From an uncultured Clostridia bacterium (lineage in GTDB: Bacteria > Bacillota_A > Clostridia > TANB77 > CAG-508): a stretch of DNA of 26,754 nucleotides. Numbering within the stretch: position 1 is the first letter of the stretch; each line of letters starts with the position of its first letter. Shown here piece after piece: positions 1-7,488 of this stretch. Location: positions 1 to 26,754 of the forward strand of contig CALXJS010000020.1 in NCBI GenBank assembly GCA_944388685.1, given 5' to 3'. The notes under the pieces are model-generated. The model ran no database searches and was not told where the DNA came from. It saw only the letters and a list, made by a program, of their open reading frames with translations. The position numbers and the translations under genes are program-made.

Positions 1-1219
<1,219 letters not shown>

Positions 1220-1226
1220 AAAAATA

Positions 1227-1297
1227 GAGGAAAAATTCAAACTAAATACAATTTTTGTACTCCCATATATTTCCTAACAAGCACTGAATTTTTCCTC
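1227..1297. repeat. 13-bp perfect inverted repeat downstream of the recombinase
   Basis: The arms GAGGAAAAATTCA (1227-1239) and TGAATTTTTCCTC (1285-1297) are exact reverse complements separated by 45 bases. It lies just after the recombinase stop codon. It could fold in RNA as a transcript end, or be part of the attachment-site region that often lies beside such recombinase genes. No second copy of an att core can be identified in this window, so the attachment-site idea is only a possibility. Confidence 0.5.
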
Positions 1298-1314
1298 CCT
1301 AGTCAAAATTCTAA

Positions 1315-1335
1315 GTTTGGGACTAAATCCCAAAC
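1315..1335 (+). terminator. Perfect 8-bp hairpin, possible weak terminator
   Basis: GTTTGGGA (1315-1322) and TCCCAAAC (1328-1335) pair perfectly around a CTAAA loop. The stem is GC-richer than its surroundings and lies between the recombinase and the next promoter, where a terminator is expected. The following bases contain only a short T run, so efficient intrinsic termination is uncertain. Confidence 0.45.
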
Positions 1336-1395
1336 CCTTTATAAACTAATTTGTAATTATTTTGTAAATTTAATGAAAAAATGGAAAATTTATGT

Positions 1396-1425
1396 TATAC
1401 TAAAATTCATCAGACACTGTCTGAT
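1396..1425 (+). promoter_or_regulatory. -10 box with overlapping perfect palindrome (repressor operator candidate)
   Basis: A good -10 box TATACT lies at 1396-1401; the -35 region is poor. Eight bases downstream, covering the expected transcription start, lies the perfect 17-bp palindrome ATCAGACACTGTCTGAT (1409-1425), with 8-bp arms around a central C. An operator over the start site is the classic position for a dimeric repressor, for example of TetR type. The regulator is not encoded in the window. The site would control the genes starting at 1456. Confidence 0.55.
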
Positions 1426-1455
1426 AAATTAGAAATATAAAAGGAGATGTTTTAA

Positions 1456-1767
1456 ATGAAAATAAAAAAAGTATTATTGTATATAGTAATTGTTTCTATG
1501 CTATTATCTTTAACGCCATCATTTGCATCTGCTAATATGGCACCTATAGCTAGTAAATATCTAATTCCAGCAGCCATAATGAGAATAAGTGTCTTTGCAA
1601 TTTTATTAATATACATCTCATCTTCTATAATTTATTTAGTTAAATCAAATAAATCTAAAAATGAAAAGATTAAAAAATTAGTATTATGGCTAATTATTAT
1701 TGCTATAATATGTTTGATTTTATGGTATGGAGCAGATTTTATATTAAAAAATGCTAGAAGGTGGTAA
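1456..1767 (+). CDS. Small secreted or membrane protein with signal peptide and two membrane helices
   Basis: A 103-aa protein of unknown family. An AGGAGA ribosome binding site precedes the ATG. Residues 1-26 form a signal peptide (KIKK, hydrophobic core, then SFASA), followed by helices at about 40-62 and 75-95 joined by a short lysine-rich loop (KSNKSKNEKIKK). A cleaved leader followed by two helices is also the layout of VirB2/TrbC pilins, but I see no sequence signature for them and do not claim it. The next gene's ribosome binding site lies inside its last codons, so the two are translationally coupled. Expression probably starts at the promoter/operator just upstream. Confidence 0.75.
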   Translation: MKIKKVLLYIVIVSMLLSLTPSFASANMAPIASKYLIPAAIMRISVFAILLIYISSSIIYLVKSNKSKNEKIKKLVLWLIIIAIICLILWYGADFILKNARRW

Positions 1768-1771
1768 AAAT

Positions 1772-2407
1772 ATGAAAAAAAGAAAAATTATTGAATCATC
1801 TATAATAATATTTGTAGTATTTATATTAATTATAGTATTAATATTATCAATTAAAAAGATTGTATACGAAATAAATTATGCAAATAAAATAGATAGCATA
1901 CTGGCAGATACAGTAGAAATAGAAAAAAAGTGGATAATAGATAAAGAAAATATACCATATAACTTATCTAATGCAGAGATTATAGAAATAGAGCAAACAT
2001 ATATATGTTTTTCGCCAGAGATAAGAGTTAGAAAAATAAATGGTGGTAAAGAATATACTTTTGCAGTAAAGACCAATATTACTGCAGATGGAATGACAAG
2101 GGATGAATTTGAAGATAATATTACAGAAGAAGAATATAATAATTTAATAAAAAAGCGAGAAGGAAATACCATTAGTAAGACTAGATATCAGTTCCTAGAT
2201 GGAGAGTATTTATTAGCAATTGACATATTTTCTGGAGAATTAGATGGATTAGCTTATTTAGAAATAGAATTTGAAAATCAGGAAGAAGCGAGTAAATTCG
2301 AAGAACCAAGTTGGGTAATAAAAGATGTTACAAGTGATTTGAATTATAAAAATGGATATCTTGCTAGATATGGTATTCCAGAAAGTTATTATGAATATAT
2401 AAAATAA
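1772..2407 (+). CDS. Membrane-anchored CYTH-domain (triphosphate tunnel metalloenzyme fold) protein
   Basis: I place the start at ATG 1772 because GAAGGTGG lies at the right distance before it; the in-frame ATG at 1751 has no such site. The 211-aa product has one membrane helix (about 11-29), a linker and a CYTH domain from about 46 to 205. The signature residues are present: EIEKK (E49, E51), RVRK (R85, R87), K100 in YTFAVK, RDEFE (R110, E112, E114), KTRY (138), D151 in IDIF, EIEFE (E164, E166) and the C-terminal KDVTSD/YKNGYLA. In the family these residues line a tunnel that binds triphosphate and a divalent metal. Bacterial relatives hydrolyse tripolyphosphate or act as adenylate cyclase or thiamine triphosphatase. 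Most are soluble, so the membrane anchor is unusual. Substrate and side of the membrane are unknown. Confidence 0.82.
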   Translation: MKKRKIIESSIIIFVVFILIIVLILSIKKIVYEINYANKIDSILADTVEIEKKWIIDKENIPYNLSNAEIIEIEQTYICFSPEIRVRKINGGKEYTFAVKTNITADGMTRDEFEDNITEEEYNNLIKKREGNTISKTRYQFLDGEYLLAIDIFSGELDGLAYLEIEFENQEEASKFEEPSWVIKDVTSDLNYKNGYLARYGIPESYYEYIK

Positions 2408-2457
2408 TAAGATGGATTAATAGTAATGTTGTATATATAGGAGGGAGAGAAAATTAT

Positions 2458-2991
2458 ATGGAGAAATCAAACAAAAATGAAGAACCTAAAATTGCTGTTT
2501 CAAAAGTACAACATATTTTAGAATGGACTAAAACTAAAATATACTTAGATACTAATTCAGATAAAGCTAAAAATAGAATTGTACGCAGAGGAGAAGTTTA
2601 TAAGTGCAACTTTGGAATTGGAATAGGCTCAGAAATGCAAAAAGAAAGACCTTGTGTAATTATTCAGAGTGATGTAGGAAATATAAATTCAAGCAATGTT
2701 ATAGTAGCACCAATAACGCATACAGAAAAAACAATTCCTTCAATGGCACATATTACAACTCAAAAAGATAATAATGGAATAACAATACTAGATGGACAAG
2801 TAAATCTTTCAAATATTCAAACTGTTAGTAAAGCAAGATTAGGAAACTACATAACCAAGCTTTCAAAAGAAGATATAAGAAATATAGATAACTCATTATA
2901 TGTTAGTTTAGGTTTAATGAAAAATATTAAAAGATATGAAGAAAAAATTGAAAATCTAAATAAGTACATAGAAAAATTAAAAGAAAATTAA
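2458..2991 (+). CDS. MazF/PemK-family toxin (endoribonuclease fold) with extra N- and C-terminal parts
   Basis: A 177-aa protein behind a strong AGGAGGGA site. Residues about 42-140 match the MazF/PemK fold: RRGEVYKCNFG at the start, then GSEMQKERPCVIIQSD, the NVIVAPIT strand and a DGQVNLSNIQTVSKARLG segment. MazF proteins cut mRNA, tRNA or rRNA at short sequences. This one has a roughly 40-residue N-terminal extension and a C-terminal coiled coil (about 150-177), making it longer than the usual 110-120 residues. No small antitoxin gene is adjacent; the gene upstream is the CYTH protein. It may be a chromosomal solitary MazF, or be controlled by a distant or RNA antitoxin. Family is confident, activity is not shown. 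Confidence 0.85.
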   Translation: MEKSNKNEEPKIAVSKVQHILEWTKTKIYLDTNSDKAKNRIVRRGEVYKCNFGIGIGSEMQKERPCVIIQSDVGNINSSNVIVAPITHTEKTIPSMAHITTQKDNNGITILDGQVNLSNIQTVSKARLGNYITKLSKEDIRNIDNSLYVSLGLMKNIKRYEEKIENLNKYIEKLKEN

Positions 2992-3021
2992 TAAAAAAGC
3001 TACATAGCGATTAAAAATAAT

Positions 3022-3050
3022 TTGACATTTTACAATATAAATGGTAAAAT
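3022..3050 (+). promoter_or_regulatory. Sigma-A promoter of non-coding unit 1
   Basis: TTGACA (3022-3027), a 17-base spacer and TAAAAT (3045-3050) form a near-consensus promoter. No open reading frame of useful length follows before the terminator at 3205-3240. Confidence 0.7.
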
Positions 3051-3056
3051 TAAATT

Positions 3057-3240
3057 ACAAATATGTTGTTTTTATCAAAACAATAGTAACATTTAACAAA
3101 TATAAAAATCTTTTAAGATTTTTAGTATTATGAATATTTTTAAGCTTTTAGCATAGACTAATAGCACAAATATGTTATAGGTTTTTACCTATAATAGTAT
3201 TACAGGAAAGTTGAGTAACATCAATTTTCCTTTTTATTTT
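3057..3240 (+). ncRNA. Candidate small RNA 1 (about 180 nt)
   Basis: The stretch is bounded by a near-consensus promoter and a strong intrinsic terminator, and has no plausible gene. It is rich in local folds: TTGTTTT/AAAACAA near 3065-3085, AAAATCTT/AAGATTTT near 3107-3124, and TTATAGG with its complement near 3175-3196. The 11-mer ACAAATATGTT occurs twice (near 3058 and 3168). I do not recognise a known RNA family. The length would suit a 6S RNA, but I could not pair the two ends as 6S requires. Confidence 0.4.
3205..3240 (+). terminator. Intrinsic terminator of non-coding unit 1
   Basis: GGAAAGTTGA (3205-3214) pairs with TCAATTTTCC (3221-3230), including one G-U pair, around a 6-base loop. 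TTTTTATTTT follows directly. Confidence 0.8.
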
Positions 3241-3271
3241 GCAAAAATGCTATTAATTTTATGCGTTTTAT

Positions 3272-3279
3272 GCTATACT
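3272..3279 (+). promoter_or_regulatory. Extended -10 promoter of non-coding unit 2
   Basis: TATACT (3274-3279) is preceded by TG at 3271-3272, giving the extended -10 form that can work without a good -35 box. It starts 34 bases after the previous terminator's T tract. Confidence 0.5.
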
Positions 3280-3285
3280 AATTTC

Positions 3286-3427
3286 AACAGTTGATTGTCA
3301 AATTATTTTTTTGAGCAAAATGTGGGAGGAACACTTTGAGAATTCTGTGATTTTTTCGCAAATAACTTCCCTAAACACTCCAGATGATAACAACTTGCGA
3401 ACTATAAAGTTTGTAGGTTGTTTTTTT
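3286..3427 (+). ncRNA. Candidate small RNA 2 (about 140 nt)
   Basis: The stretch lies between the extended -10 promoter and a very strong terminator, with no credible reading frame. GGGAGG near 3323 can pair with CTTCCC near 3367, enclosing about 40 bases, and the 3' end is the 14-bp terminator stem. A ribosome-binding-like GGGAGG is followed only by a five-codon frame. It is unassigned to any family I know; it may be a small RNA or the leader of a lost gene, since a gene remnant follows directly. Confidence 0.4.
3389..3427 (+). terminator. Strong intrinsic terminator of non-coding unit 2
   Basis: Fourteen consecutive pairs (three of them G-U) join 3389-3402 and 3409-3422 around the loop TATAAA, and the T tract runs 3421-3427. 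Confidence 0.85.
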
Positions 3428-3447
3428 ACATTATTGTTTTATTATTA

Positions 3448-3585
3448 ACAAAAAAAGTAAATAAGGCAGTTAAAAGAAATATAGATAGATTTCTAGAAAG
3501 ACTTTGCTTTCAGTTAACAGAAGAAGAATTTGAAATTATGTGGTCACAAATTGTGAGCACCTCAAAATTAGAAGATAATAAATAA
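3448..3585 (+). pseudogene. Remnant of an ORF6N-domain (phage-type DNA-binding) gene
   Basis: The frame ending at 3583-3585 reads VNKAVKRNIDRF, then ERLCFQLTEEEF and WSQIVSTSKLE. This matches the conserved middle of ORF6N proteins, where relatives read along the lines of VNxAVKRNxxRFPExFxFQLTxEE followed by a (W/R)SQxVTSS segment. The N-terminal helix-turn part is absent: upstream lies the terminator, and there is no start codon with a ribosome site. The C-terminal half is also missing. ORF6N proteins belong to prophages and integrated elements, so this supports the view that the left end of the window is mobile-element debris. Confidence 0.68.
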
Positions 3586-3612
3586 TCATATAATATTAAT
3601 ATCAAAATTAGC

Positions 3613-3697
3613 TTGACAAGTTAAATATTGTATGTAAAAATATATTTAACTTAACCCTCTACTACTTTTGTAGTAAGACGGGAGCCTAAATGATTTT
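3613..3697 (+). promoter_or_regulatory. TTGACA promoter and structured leader upstream of the terminator at 3698
   Basis: TTGACA (3613-3618) is perfect; the -10 region (around 3636-3646, AT-rich) is weak. The transcript would contain the hairpin TACTAC-TTTT-GTAGTA (3660-3675) and then the terminator, before the gene at 3855. Hairpin plus terminator upstream of a gene is the layout of an attenuator or riboswitch. No known riboswitch or T-box signature is visible. Confidence 0.4.
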
Positions 3698-3724
3698 GGA
3701 GAGTTCTAGCAACTCTCCTTTTTA
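3698..3724 (+). terminator. Intrinsic terminator or attenuator
   Basis: GGAGAGTT (3698-3705) and AACTCTCC (3711-3718) form a perfect 8-bp stem with the loop CTAGC, followed by TTTTT. It stands about 130 bases before the start codon at 3855, with no gene in between. Confidence 0.8.
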
Positions 3725-3854
3725 TTTCTATACAAGTAAAAATGTAAACGAAAACCGAGAACAAATACTAAATAGAGTAAAGTTTGCTAAAGGCAATATA
3801 TTGCTTGATTTACAAATGATAAAACGATATAATAATGATGAAGGGGGAATTAAA

Positions 3855-4469
3855 TTGAAAAAGAAATATGTGGTAATTTTATTAGTTGTATTAATAATAA
3901 TTTTGATAATTGGTTCTGCAATAGTAATTAATGAAAAAAGAAAAAATGATGAATCAGAAGCAGTACAAATATTTGAAAAACGAGCAGCAGTGACAGCTAG
4001 TGTAGAAGATTCATATGAGAATGTAGAAGAGATACAGAAAAATATAGAAAATATGAAATATGTTAAAAATGTTACTTTTAATTCAAATGAAGATAAAGTA
4101 GAAGATTTCAAAGATAAATTTGATTCTGAAGAATTATTTGACAATGAAGAATTGGAAGAATTGCTAAAAGGAGTTCCAGCATCATTTATTATTCAATTTG
4201 ACATAGATAGTGTGGACGATTTTGAAGAATTAAAGACAGTAGAAGATGATTTAATACAAATAAACGGAATTGATAAAGTTGAAGCAGATGGTTGTAAAGA
4301 AATTATTGAAGTATATGAAGCAACAGGAATTAAAGGATTGAGAGAGTATGATAAAATTTATACAATAATGGATGAACAAGGAGAAGATGGAATAATAAAT
4401 GGAGTACCAAAATATTTGGATGAACATCCAGAAACAAGAGAACTTTTGAAAGATTTTATACACTTTTAA
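3855..4469 (+). CDS. Membrane-anchored protein with an FtsX-extracellular-domain-like fold
   Basis: The start is taken as TTG 3855, seven bases after AAGGGGG. Upstream in-frame sequence (from 3690) overlaps the terminator and is unlikely to be coding. The 204-aa product has a lysine-led membrane helix (about 5-23). The soluble region at about 38-145 resembles the extracellular domain of the cell-division ABC protein FtsX: VEEIQKNIENMKYVKNVTF, then KDKFDSEELF, ELLKGVPASFIIQFD and a final INGIDKVEA. FtsX uses this domain to activate peptidoglycan hydrolases. The four FtsX permease helices are absent and no ftsE is nearby, so this is the domain on its own tether. The similarity is by pattern, not alignment. 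The C-terminal 60 residues are unassigned. Confidence 0.68.
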   Translation: MKKKYVVILLVVLIIILIIGSAIVINEKRKNDESEAVQIFEKRAAVTASVEDSYENVEEIQKNIENMKYVKNVTFNSNEDKVEDFKDKFDSEELFDNEELEELLKGVPASFIIQFDIDSVDDFEELKTVEDDLIQINGIDKVEADGCKEIIEVYEATGIKGLREYDKIYTIMDEQGEDGIINGVPKYLDEHPETRELLKDFIHF

Positions 4470-4530
4470 AAATAGCCAATAGAATTTTCTAAAATATCAA
4501 TGAGTGTATTTAGAAGAGGAGATTATTTTT

Positions 4531-5799
4531 ATGAAAAAAAGAACTAAAGTTATTGTTATATGTATATTAACTATCATTGCAATAGGATTAATTGTAGTAT
4601 TGTTCGTGAGCCAATATCATGCACCAAAAGTATCTCTAGAAACAAGTGAAACGATATTTACTGAAAATATTATAGATCCAGACAGAATTGTATATAGAAA
4701 TCAGAATGGGCAATATTATCAATTTGCAAAAGATACAGAAGCATATAATCAAATCATAGAAAATGTCAAAAAATCACTACGTAATTATAGTGAAAGTGGA
4801 AATACATTAACAGAAGAGGAAATTGATACCATTCACGAAAAATGTTTTATAGAATTTGATTATGAAACAGCCAGCAAAAATTATATCATTCCACTAGAAG
4901 AAAACGAGAATGCAAATATGATTAAATTAGGAAACACAGGAGGAATTGTCGTATCAAATCAGTTAAGAAATTTAGAAGAATTAACGACACTAGTAGATGA
5001 GCAATCAAAAAATGCTACACCTTATGAATTTGAATATAAAGAACAATTATCTAGAAATACGATTACTTCAATGGAATATAGATATTTGCAGCAATTTAAA
5101 CAAATTAACTATAAAATCTATCAAGCAAAAATACAAGATATGGAAAGTTATGAATTGTATAAAGAAATGTGTAACTTAGCTTTTGATACAGAAATTACTG
5201 AAGATATATTTCAAAATAATGACTTGATTTTAACTGTTTCATTAGTACCTAAAATTACGGTAAAAGTTAATATTGGTAATATTCAGTATACTTATGAGAA
5301 CATGAATGATGTAGATTATCAATATACAGCACACTTGTTAATTGTCAGTAAAATTGTCAATACCGATTGTATATATAACACAGACTTAACAGAAATTGAA
5401 GCAGAAGTAGACAGAGGAAATTTTGAAACAGAATTTGATGAACAAGTAGACAATTTAAATACACAAATTTTTGTGAAAGATTTTGATAGTTTTTATCTAG
5501 AATATCAAAATGCCACAGGAAACATTACACAGGAACAAGCAGAAGAAATAGCAGAAGTTGGATTTGAAGAAGCCGAAAGGATAGTGGGGGACTATGATAA
5601 AGAAACACAAGAATGTAGAGAAATAGAAATAACACCAAATAACTTTTTTACAAGAAAGTACAGAGAAGGTGATAAAACAGAATCATATACAGTGCAAGGA
5701 TATGTTATTTCAAGACAAGATGAAATGGGAAATGGTGTACAAATCTATGTAGACAAGAGATTAGGAAAAATCGTAGGTGCTAGTGCTTTTGGAGATTAA
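4531..5799 (+). CDS. Membrane-anchored extracytoplasmic protein with PepSY-like C-terminus, function unknown
   Basis: ATG 4531 is preceded by AGAGGAGA; a GTG at 4504 overlaps that site and is rejected. The 422-aa protein has one membrane helix (about 6-28) and a long outer part with no cysteine-based lipobox. Residues about 340-420 (ITQEQAEEIAEVGFEEAERI, then VQGYVISRQDEM and YVDKRLGKIVGASAFGD) have the pattern of PepSY domains, which often act as inhibitory or regulatory modules outside the membrane. The middle part is unrecognised. It lies between two other membrane-anchored proteins on the same strand (gaps 61 and 96 bases), which suggests one envelope module. Confidence 0.7.
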   Translation: MKKRTKVIVICILTIIAIGLIVVLFVSQYHAPKVSLETSETIFTENIIDPDRIVYRNQNGQYYQFAKDTEAYNQIIENVKKSLRNYSESGNTLTEEEIDTIHEKCFIEFDYETASKNYIIPLEENENANMIKLGNTGGIVVSNQLRNLEELTTLVDEQSKNATPYEFEYKEQLSRNTITSMEYRYLQQFKQINYKIYQAKIQDMESYELYKEMCNLAFDTEITEDIFQNNDLILTVSLVPKITVKVNIGNIQYTYENMNDVDYQYTAHLLIVSKIVNTDCIYNTDLTEIEAEVDRGNFETEFDEQVDNLNTQIFVKDFDSFYLEYQNATGNITQEQAEEIAEVGFEEAERIVGDYDKETQECREIEITPNNFFTRKYREGDKTESYTVQGYVISRQDEMGNGVQIYVDKRLGKIVGASAFGD

Positions 5800-5807
5800 A
5801 AAGTAGC

Positions 5808-5876
5808 CAAGTTCATTTCTTTAAAAGTATAATAGAAAGTTTAAACTTTGAATGATAATTTACGGAAATGAACTTG
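5808..5876. repeat. 12-bp perfect inverted repeat enclosing a 14-bp palindrome
   Basis: CAAGTTCATTTC (5808-5819) and GAAATGAACTTG (5865-5876) are exact reverse complements, and between them lies the perfect palindrome AAAGTTTAAACTTT (5836-5849). It begins 9 bases after the preceding stop codon and ends 8 bases before the ribosome binding site of the next gene. In RNA it would form a large stem-loop, so it may be a cis-acting control element or an mRNA-processing site. No T tract, so it is not a simple terminator. Confidence 0.6.
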
Positions 5877-5895
5877 TATCGTAAGAAAGGAAAAG

Positions 5896-7245
5896 ATGAA
5901 AATGAAAAAATTGATAAAAGGAATATGTTTCATTTTATCTATGATAATTGTAATAGGAGCCTTATTGATATTTTTTACGCCAATGTATGTTGTACTAATG
6001 GCATATTTGTTTATTCCAACAATTTATAGTATAGCAATGCTAGGTTCCCTTCTTCTTTTAACGGGAGTGGGGATTTATATCATATACAAATATTTATTAA
6101 GAATGATTGCTTTATTTCAAGAAAAGAAAAAACTAAAACCAATCTTTATGATTGTATGTATAATCTTTGTTGCTATAATCGCAACTATAATAAAAATAGA
6201 AGCAAATACATTTCTTGTAACTGTATTAATACCATTTCTTTATATTGTAGGAATTATTGCAGTACCAATCATTATGTTAGGCATCATTTTATTAGGAAAA
6301 AGTGAAAATAGAAAAAGAAAAATTATCTTAGCAATTATATGGATAGCGGTAACTATTGGCATATATGTAATACATTATCCTAATCTAACAACTGCAACAA
6401 GAGAAGTCATAAACAATATACAAGATTTTTCTGTGAGCAAAGAGAAAGAAAATGCCAATTCAGCAGAATATAATTTGATATATTTAGAAAATTATAAACA
6501 AAAAATGGAAAGTGAAGGCTATTTAGATAAATATGACGTAGAAACAATTTTAAAGATTGTAGATAGTCGAACTGATAATATTATTGTCCACTATACTGAT
6601 GGAAAGAAAGAATTTGAATACAATAATGTAGACAATCAATTGACAGAAGAATTAGGGGTAAAACTAGAGGGAGATTTTTATAAATTTCAATACACGCATA
6701 AAAATGAGCAAACAGATATCTATATTGAAAAATATGAGACTAATACAAGCGAAAGTGAAGAAAAAAATGCTGACATATTTCTAACAGTAGAGCCAAATTA
6801 TAATGTTACAAATACAAAAGCAGATTTTGAAAATGAAGATGATGTCAATTTTTTAATTGAGAATAGAATTAATCTTGAAAAAGGAACAGATAGTACAATC
6901 AATAATTTAAGAATTGTTTTTGCATATGATGCTGAAAGACACAATTATATACCTCATGTAGATGATGAACAGCTAAGAAAAATAGAGTCTTATAAAATTT
7001 ACTCATCTGGAATGTCTATTACATTAAAAGAAGGTGTAACATTAGCCAAAAAGGATTATACGCTTAGAATTAATCGATATAATGAATATTTAGTAGTGGA
7101 TGAGGATAAGGAACCATTCTACTATTATAAATATGAACCAATAGCAACAGAAACCAGAAATAGTAATGGAAATACAGTTATAGAATTTTCATTTGATAAC
7201 ACATATGCTTTGGGAGATTTGAAAAATATTGAAATTATTTTCTAA
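5896..7245 (+). CDS. Polytopic membrane protein with large C-terminal outer domain, function unknown
   Basis: A 449-aa protein starting at ATG 5896 after GAAAGG (ATG 5902 is an alternative). About five membrane helices fill residues 1-170 (near 8-28, 30-65, 82-100, 105-132 and 143-160), followed by a roughly 280-residue acidic soluble domain (about 171-449). The basic linker EKKKLKP after the second helical stretch suggests a cytoplasmic loop. I recognise no motif in the outer domain. It is third in a row of envelope proteins, and its leader contains the inverted repeat at 5808-5876. Confidence 0.68.
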   Translation: MKMKKLIKGICFILSMIIVIGALLIFFTPMYVVLMAYLFIPTIYSIAMLGSLLLLTGVGIYIIYKYLLRMIALFQEKKKLKPIFMIVCIIFVAIIATIIKIEANTFLVTVLIPFLYIVGIIAVPIIMLGIILLGKSENRKRKIILAIIWIAVTIGIYVIHYPNLTTATREVINNIQDFSVSKEKENANSAEYNLIYLENYKQKMESEGYLDKYDVETILKIVDSRTDNIIVHYTDGKKEFEYNNVDNQLTEELGVKLEGDFYKFQYTHKNEQTDIYIEKYETNTSESEEKNADIFLTVEPNYNVTNTKADFENEDDVNFLIENRINLEKGTDSTINNLRIVFAYDAERHNYIPHVDDEQLRKIESYKIYSSGMSITLKEGVTLAKKDYTLRINRYNEYLVVDEDKEPFYYYKYEPIATETRNSNGNTVIEFSFDNTYALGDLKNIEIIF

Positions 7246-7253
7246 AAAAGTTG

Positions 7254-7300
7254 TCGATTTTTAAATAATACTTGGAAAAATCGAAGAAAGATGATATACT
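7254..7300 (+). promoter_or_regulatory. prs promoter with overlapping hairpin
   Basis: TTGGAA (7272-7277), a 17-base spacer and TATACT (7295-7300) give a good sigma-A promoter. The perfect inverted repeat TCGATTTTT/AAAAATCGA (7254-7262 and 7276-7284) overlaps the -35 box, so it may be an operator as well as the transcript end of the gene upstream. Transcription would start near 7307 and leave a leader of about 180 bases before prs. Confidence 0.65.
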
Positions 7301-7330
7301 ATTAGGGTAAAATAAATTAAAGGAGAAGAA

Positions 7331-7454
7331 GGTTGAAAAATAATTACAATTTTGGCGTTGTCAAACTTCATTTGAAATTTAATCAACGTACAATTAGTAC
7401 GTCTCATAAATTTCAAGTTCGTTTTCCTAGCCAAAATTTAATTCTTTTCCAACC
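7331..7454 (+). repeat. 124-nt nested stem-loop in the prs leader (MITE-like or cis-regulatory)
   Basis: Successive arms pair in order: GGTTG/CAACC (7331-7335, 7450-7454), AATTTTGGC/GCCAAAATT (7348-7356, 7430-7438), TGAAATTTA/TAAATTTCA (7373-7381, 7407-7415) and ACGTAC/GTACGT (7386-7391, 7397-7402) around a 5-base loop. Almost the whole segment therefore folds back on itself. Such long imperfect palindromes are typical of small non-autonomous mobile elements, but no clear target duplication is seen. It lies between the promoter and the coding region of prs. Confidence 0.65.
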
Positions 7455-7461
7455 AGATTAG
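7333..7461 (+). CDS. Possible 42-aa leader peptide inside the prs leader hairpin
   Basis: TTG 7333 follows AGGAGAAGAAGG and opens a frame of 42 codons ending in TAG 7459-7461, ten bases before the prs ribosome binding site. The peptide is basic and aromatic (it begins with KNNYNFGVVKLHLKFNQR). It coincides almost exactly with the palindromic element, so the open frame may be a by-product of that element. A real leader peptide that opens the hairpin by translation is the alternative. Confidence 0.3.
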   Translation: MKNNYNFGVVKLHLKFNQRTISTSHKFQVRFPSQNLILFQPD

Positions 7462-7488
7462 AGCCTTGAGAAAGGAATGATATTTAAG

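Noticed and set aside
1876..2172. Long - strand open frames opposite the + strand genes (also at 3728-4144, 7890-8339, 20892-21287, 25784-26233)
   Set aside because: They lie wholly opposite well-supported genes, lack ribosome sites and have serine/leucine-rich compositions expected of antisense shadows in AT-rich DNA.
3057..3240. 6S RNA assignment for candidate RNA 1
   Set aside because: The length fits, but the 5' and 3' ends cannot be paired into the required long rod with a central bubble.
3698..3723. preQ1-I riboswitch, suggested by GAGAGTTCTAGC
   Set aside because: The stem and loop resemble the aptamer's first hairpin, but the A-rich tail that completes the pseudoknot is replaced by a T tract; it is an ordinary terminator.
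3690..3854. Longer start for the FtsX-domain-like protein at 3690
   Set aside because: This stretch contains an intrinsic terminator and has no ribosome site at its beginning; AAGGGGG directly before TTG 3855 decides the start.
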